From the NCBI GenBank assembly GCA_021107335.1, contig JAIOSZ010000241.1, forward strand, positions 1 through 6,929: a DNA stretch of 6,929 nucleotides. The letters run 5' to 3'. The position numbers were made by a program, and so were the translations under genes. Source of the DNA: Desulfuromonadaceae bacterium. Its GTDB lineage: Bacteria > Desulfobacterota > Desulfuromonadia > Desulfuromonadales > Syntrophotaleaceae. Below, piece after piece: positions 6,169-6,929 of the stretch (the stretch's first letter is position 1; each line of letters opens with the position of its first letter). The notes under the pieces are model-generated. The model ran no database searches. It was not told the DNA's origin and saw only the letters and a list, made by a program, of their open reading frames with translations.

Positions 6169-6876
6169 TCAGTGTTTAGCTTGCCGTTGAAAGCGATAGC
6201 CCCGCCCGCGTACAGTAACAAAATGTTGTGGGCGGCTCGGTCGTTTTTCAAAATACTTTCGTAGTCGGACAATAAAATTATCCAGGGTACGAGTCTCCGT
6301 GTCCGGGGCGACTCCCCACACCGATTCGAGCAGTTTTGCCCGGGATAGGACCTCGCCTTCGTGGTCAAAGAAAACCTGTAGCATGCGGGTTTCAAGTTCG
6401 GTCAGGGTGATTTCCTTATGGTCGGTGACTGCGCGCTGCTGCTGCAGGTAGACCCGGTTCCCGGCAAAGGCGTAACACTCCTCCACCATCGTTTTCGGGC
6501 GATACCAGCGGGCTCGTCGCAGAATACCTTTGACCCGTAATAGAAATTCATCGAGGCTGAAGGGCTTGGTCAGGTAGTCATCGGCTCCCTCGGCCAGTCC
6601 GGCCACCCGGTCCTTTTCCTTGCCCATGGCAGTTAGCATCAGGATGGGCAATTGAGCATTCTCCTGGCGTATGATCCGGCATACCTGCAACCCGTTTATA
6701 CCGGGAAGCATCAAGTCGAGAATAACCAGGCAGCAACCGGTCCAGGGCTTTTTAGCCAGGGCCTGTTCGCCGGTGGTAACATGCTCAACCGCAAACCCTT
6801 CCATCTCCAGATTGAACTTTAGCCCCTGGGCGATATGTAATTCGTCTTCGACCAGCAGTATATAGGGCTCAGTCAT
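6169..6876 (-). CDS. OmpR/PhoB-family response regulator
   Basis: A 235-residue transcription factor of normal length for the family. The receiver domain (1-122) has Glu10/Asp11, phospho-acceptor Asp54 (VILDLMLPG), Thr82 (MLTAMG) and Lys104 (LTKPF). The winged-helix domain (about 130-232) has ITLTELETRML, the recognition region TRTLDNFIVRLRKYFE and the wing TVRGRGYRF. Phosphorylation should promote dimerisation and binding to direct repeats at target promoters. AAGGAG at 6888-6883 lies 6 bases before the ATG. The start overlaps the stop of an upstream kinase gene by 8 bases, so the two are translationally coupled and the kinase is the partner. Sub-type (phosphate, metal, envelope stress or other) cannot be told from this sequence. 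Confidence 0.95.
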   Translation of the reverse strand: MTEPYILLVEDELHIAQGLKFNLEMEGFAVEHVTTGEQALAKKPWTGCCLVILDLMLPGINGLQVCRIIRQENAQLPILMLTAMGKEKDRVAGLAEGADDYLTKPFSLDEFLLRVKGILRRARWYRPKTMVEECYAFAGNRVYLQQQRAVTDHKEITLTELETRMLQVFFDHEGEVLSRAKLLESVWGVAPDTETRTLDNFIVRLRKYFEKRPSRPQHFVTVRGRGYRFQRQAKH

Positions 6877-6929
6877 GGTCGGCTCCTTCGGCGGGTTCGA
6901 TGCGCGGTAGCAGGATGTGGAAGCTGGTA
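6869..6929 (-). CDS. Sensor histidine kinase, C-terminal end only (partial)
   Basis: The - strand frame entering from the right edge reads TSFHILLPRIEPAEGADHD and then TGA at 6871-6869. The piece SFHILLPRI is the typical last beta strand of a histidine kinase ATPase domain (compare VVHFALP at the end of the other kinase here). It overlaps the regulator start by 8 bases, the usual arrangement of a kinase followed by its OmpR-type regulator. Only 19 codons are visible, so sensor type and length are unknown. The order kinase then regulator is supported by position as well as sequence. Confidence 0.75.
   Translation of the reverse strand, partial: TSFHILLPRIEPAEGADHD

Noticed and set aside
1..6929. 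Mobile element, CRISPR array, tRNA or phage attachment site
   Set aside because: I saw no spaced repeats, transposase or integrase motifs, terminal inverted repeats or cloverleaf-like stretch on either strand.

Overview
The window looks like a piece of a moderately GC-rich Gram-negative chromosome. My best guess is a Desulfuromonadales/Geobacter-like or related former deltaproteobacterium. The grounds are the small one-domain siroheme sulfite reductase typical of anaerobic sulfate and metal reducers, the density of two-component genes, and the general look of the PriA. This is inference from protein types; no rRNA or other strong marker is present. I see no mobile element, CRISPR array, tRNA or rRNA.

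Layout, left to right. (1) 1-2003, + strand: the primosomal helicase PriA, with its N-terminal part cut off by the window edge. (2) 2029-2988, - strand: an ornithine cyclodeaminase/mu-crystallin family enzyme, convergent with priA and separated from it by 25 bp. A small hairpin lies over the enzyme's stop codon. (3) 2989-3193: a divergent regulatory region with two well-formed sigma70-type promoters facing opposite ways and sharing their -10 bases. (4) 3194-4942, + strand: a soluble double-PAS histidine kinase with an unusual arginine-rich N-terminus and a G10 tract next to its apparent start. (5) 4978-5349, + strand: a stand-alone receiver (CheY-like) protein starting with GTG. The gap between kinase and receiver holds two end-to-end mini-ORFs that link the kinase stop to the receiver start. 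(6) 5438-6100, + strand: the small siroheme/[4Fe-4S] sulfite (nitrite) reductase. (7) 6122-6164: a perfect 20-bp-stem hairpin acting as terminator for the two converging genes. (8) 6169-6876, - strand: an OmpR/PhoB-type response regulator. (9) 6869 to the right edge, - strand: the last 19 codons of a second histidine kinase, overlapping the regulator by 8 bases.

How the genes may work together. The kinase and receiver are almost certainly a cognate pair. The receiver has no output domain, so its signal must pass to another protein not visible here. The sulfite reductase follows 88 bp later on the same strand with its own good ribosome binding site, and no terminator is visible before it. It may be read through from the kinase-receiver transcript or have its own promoter. 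The second two-component system, at the right edge, is a classic kinase/OmpR regulator operon that runs towards the reductase. Nothing here requires a new kind of system. The most distinctive signals are the shared-base divergent promoters, the mini-ORF relay, and the G10 tract with the polycationic kinase N-terminus.
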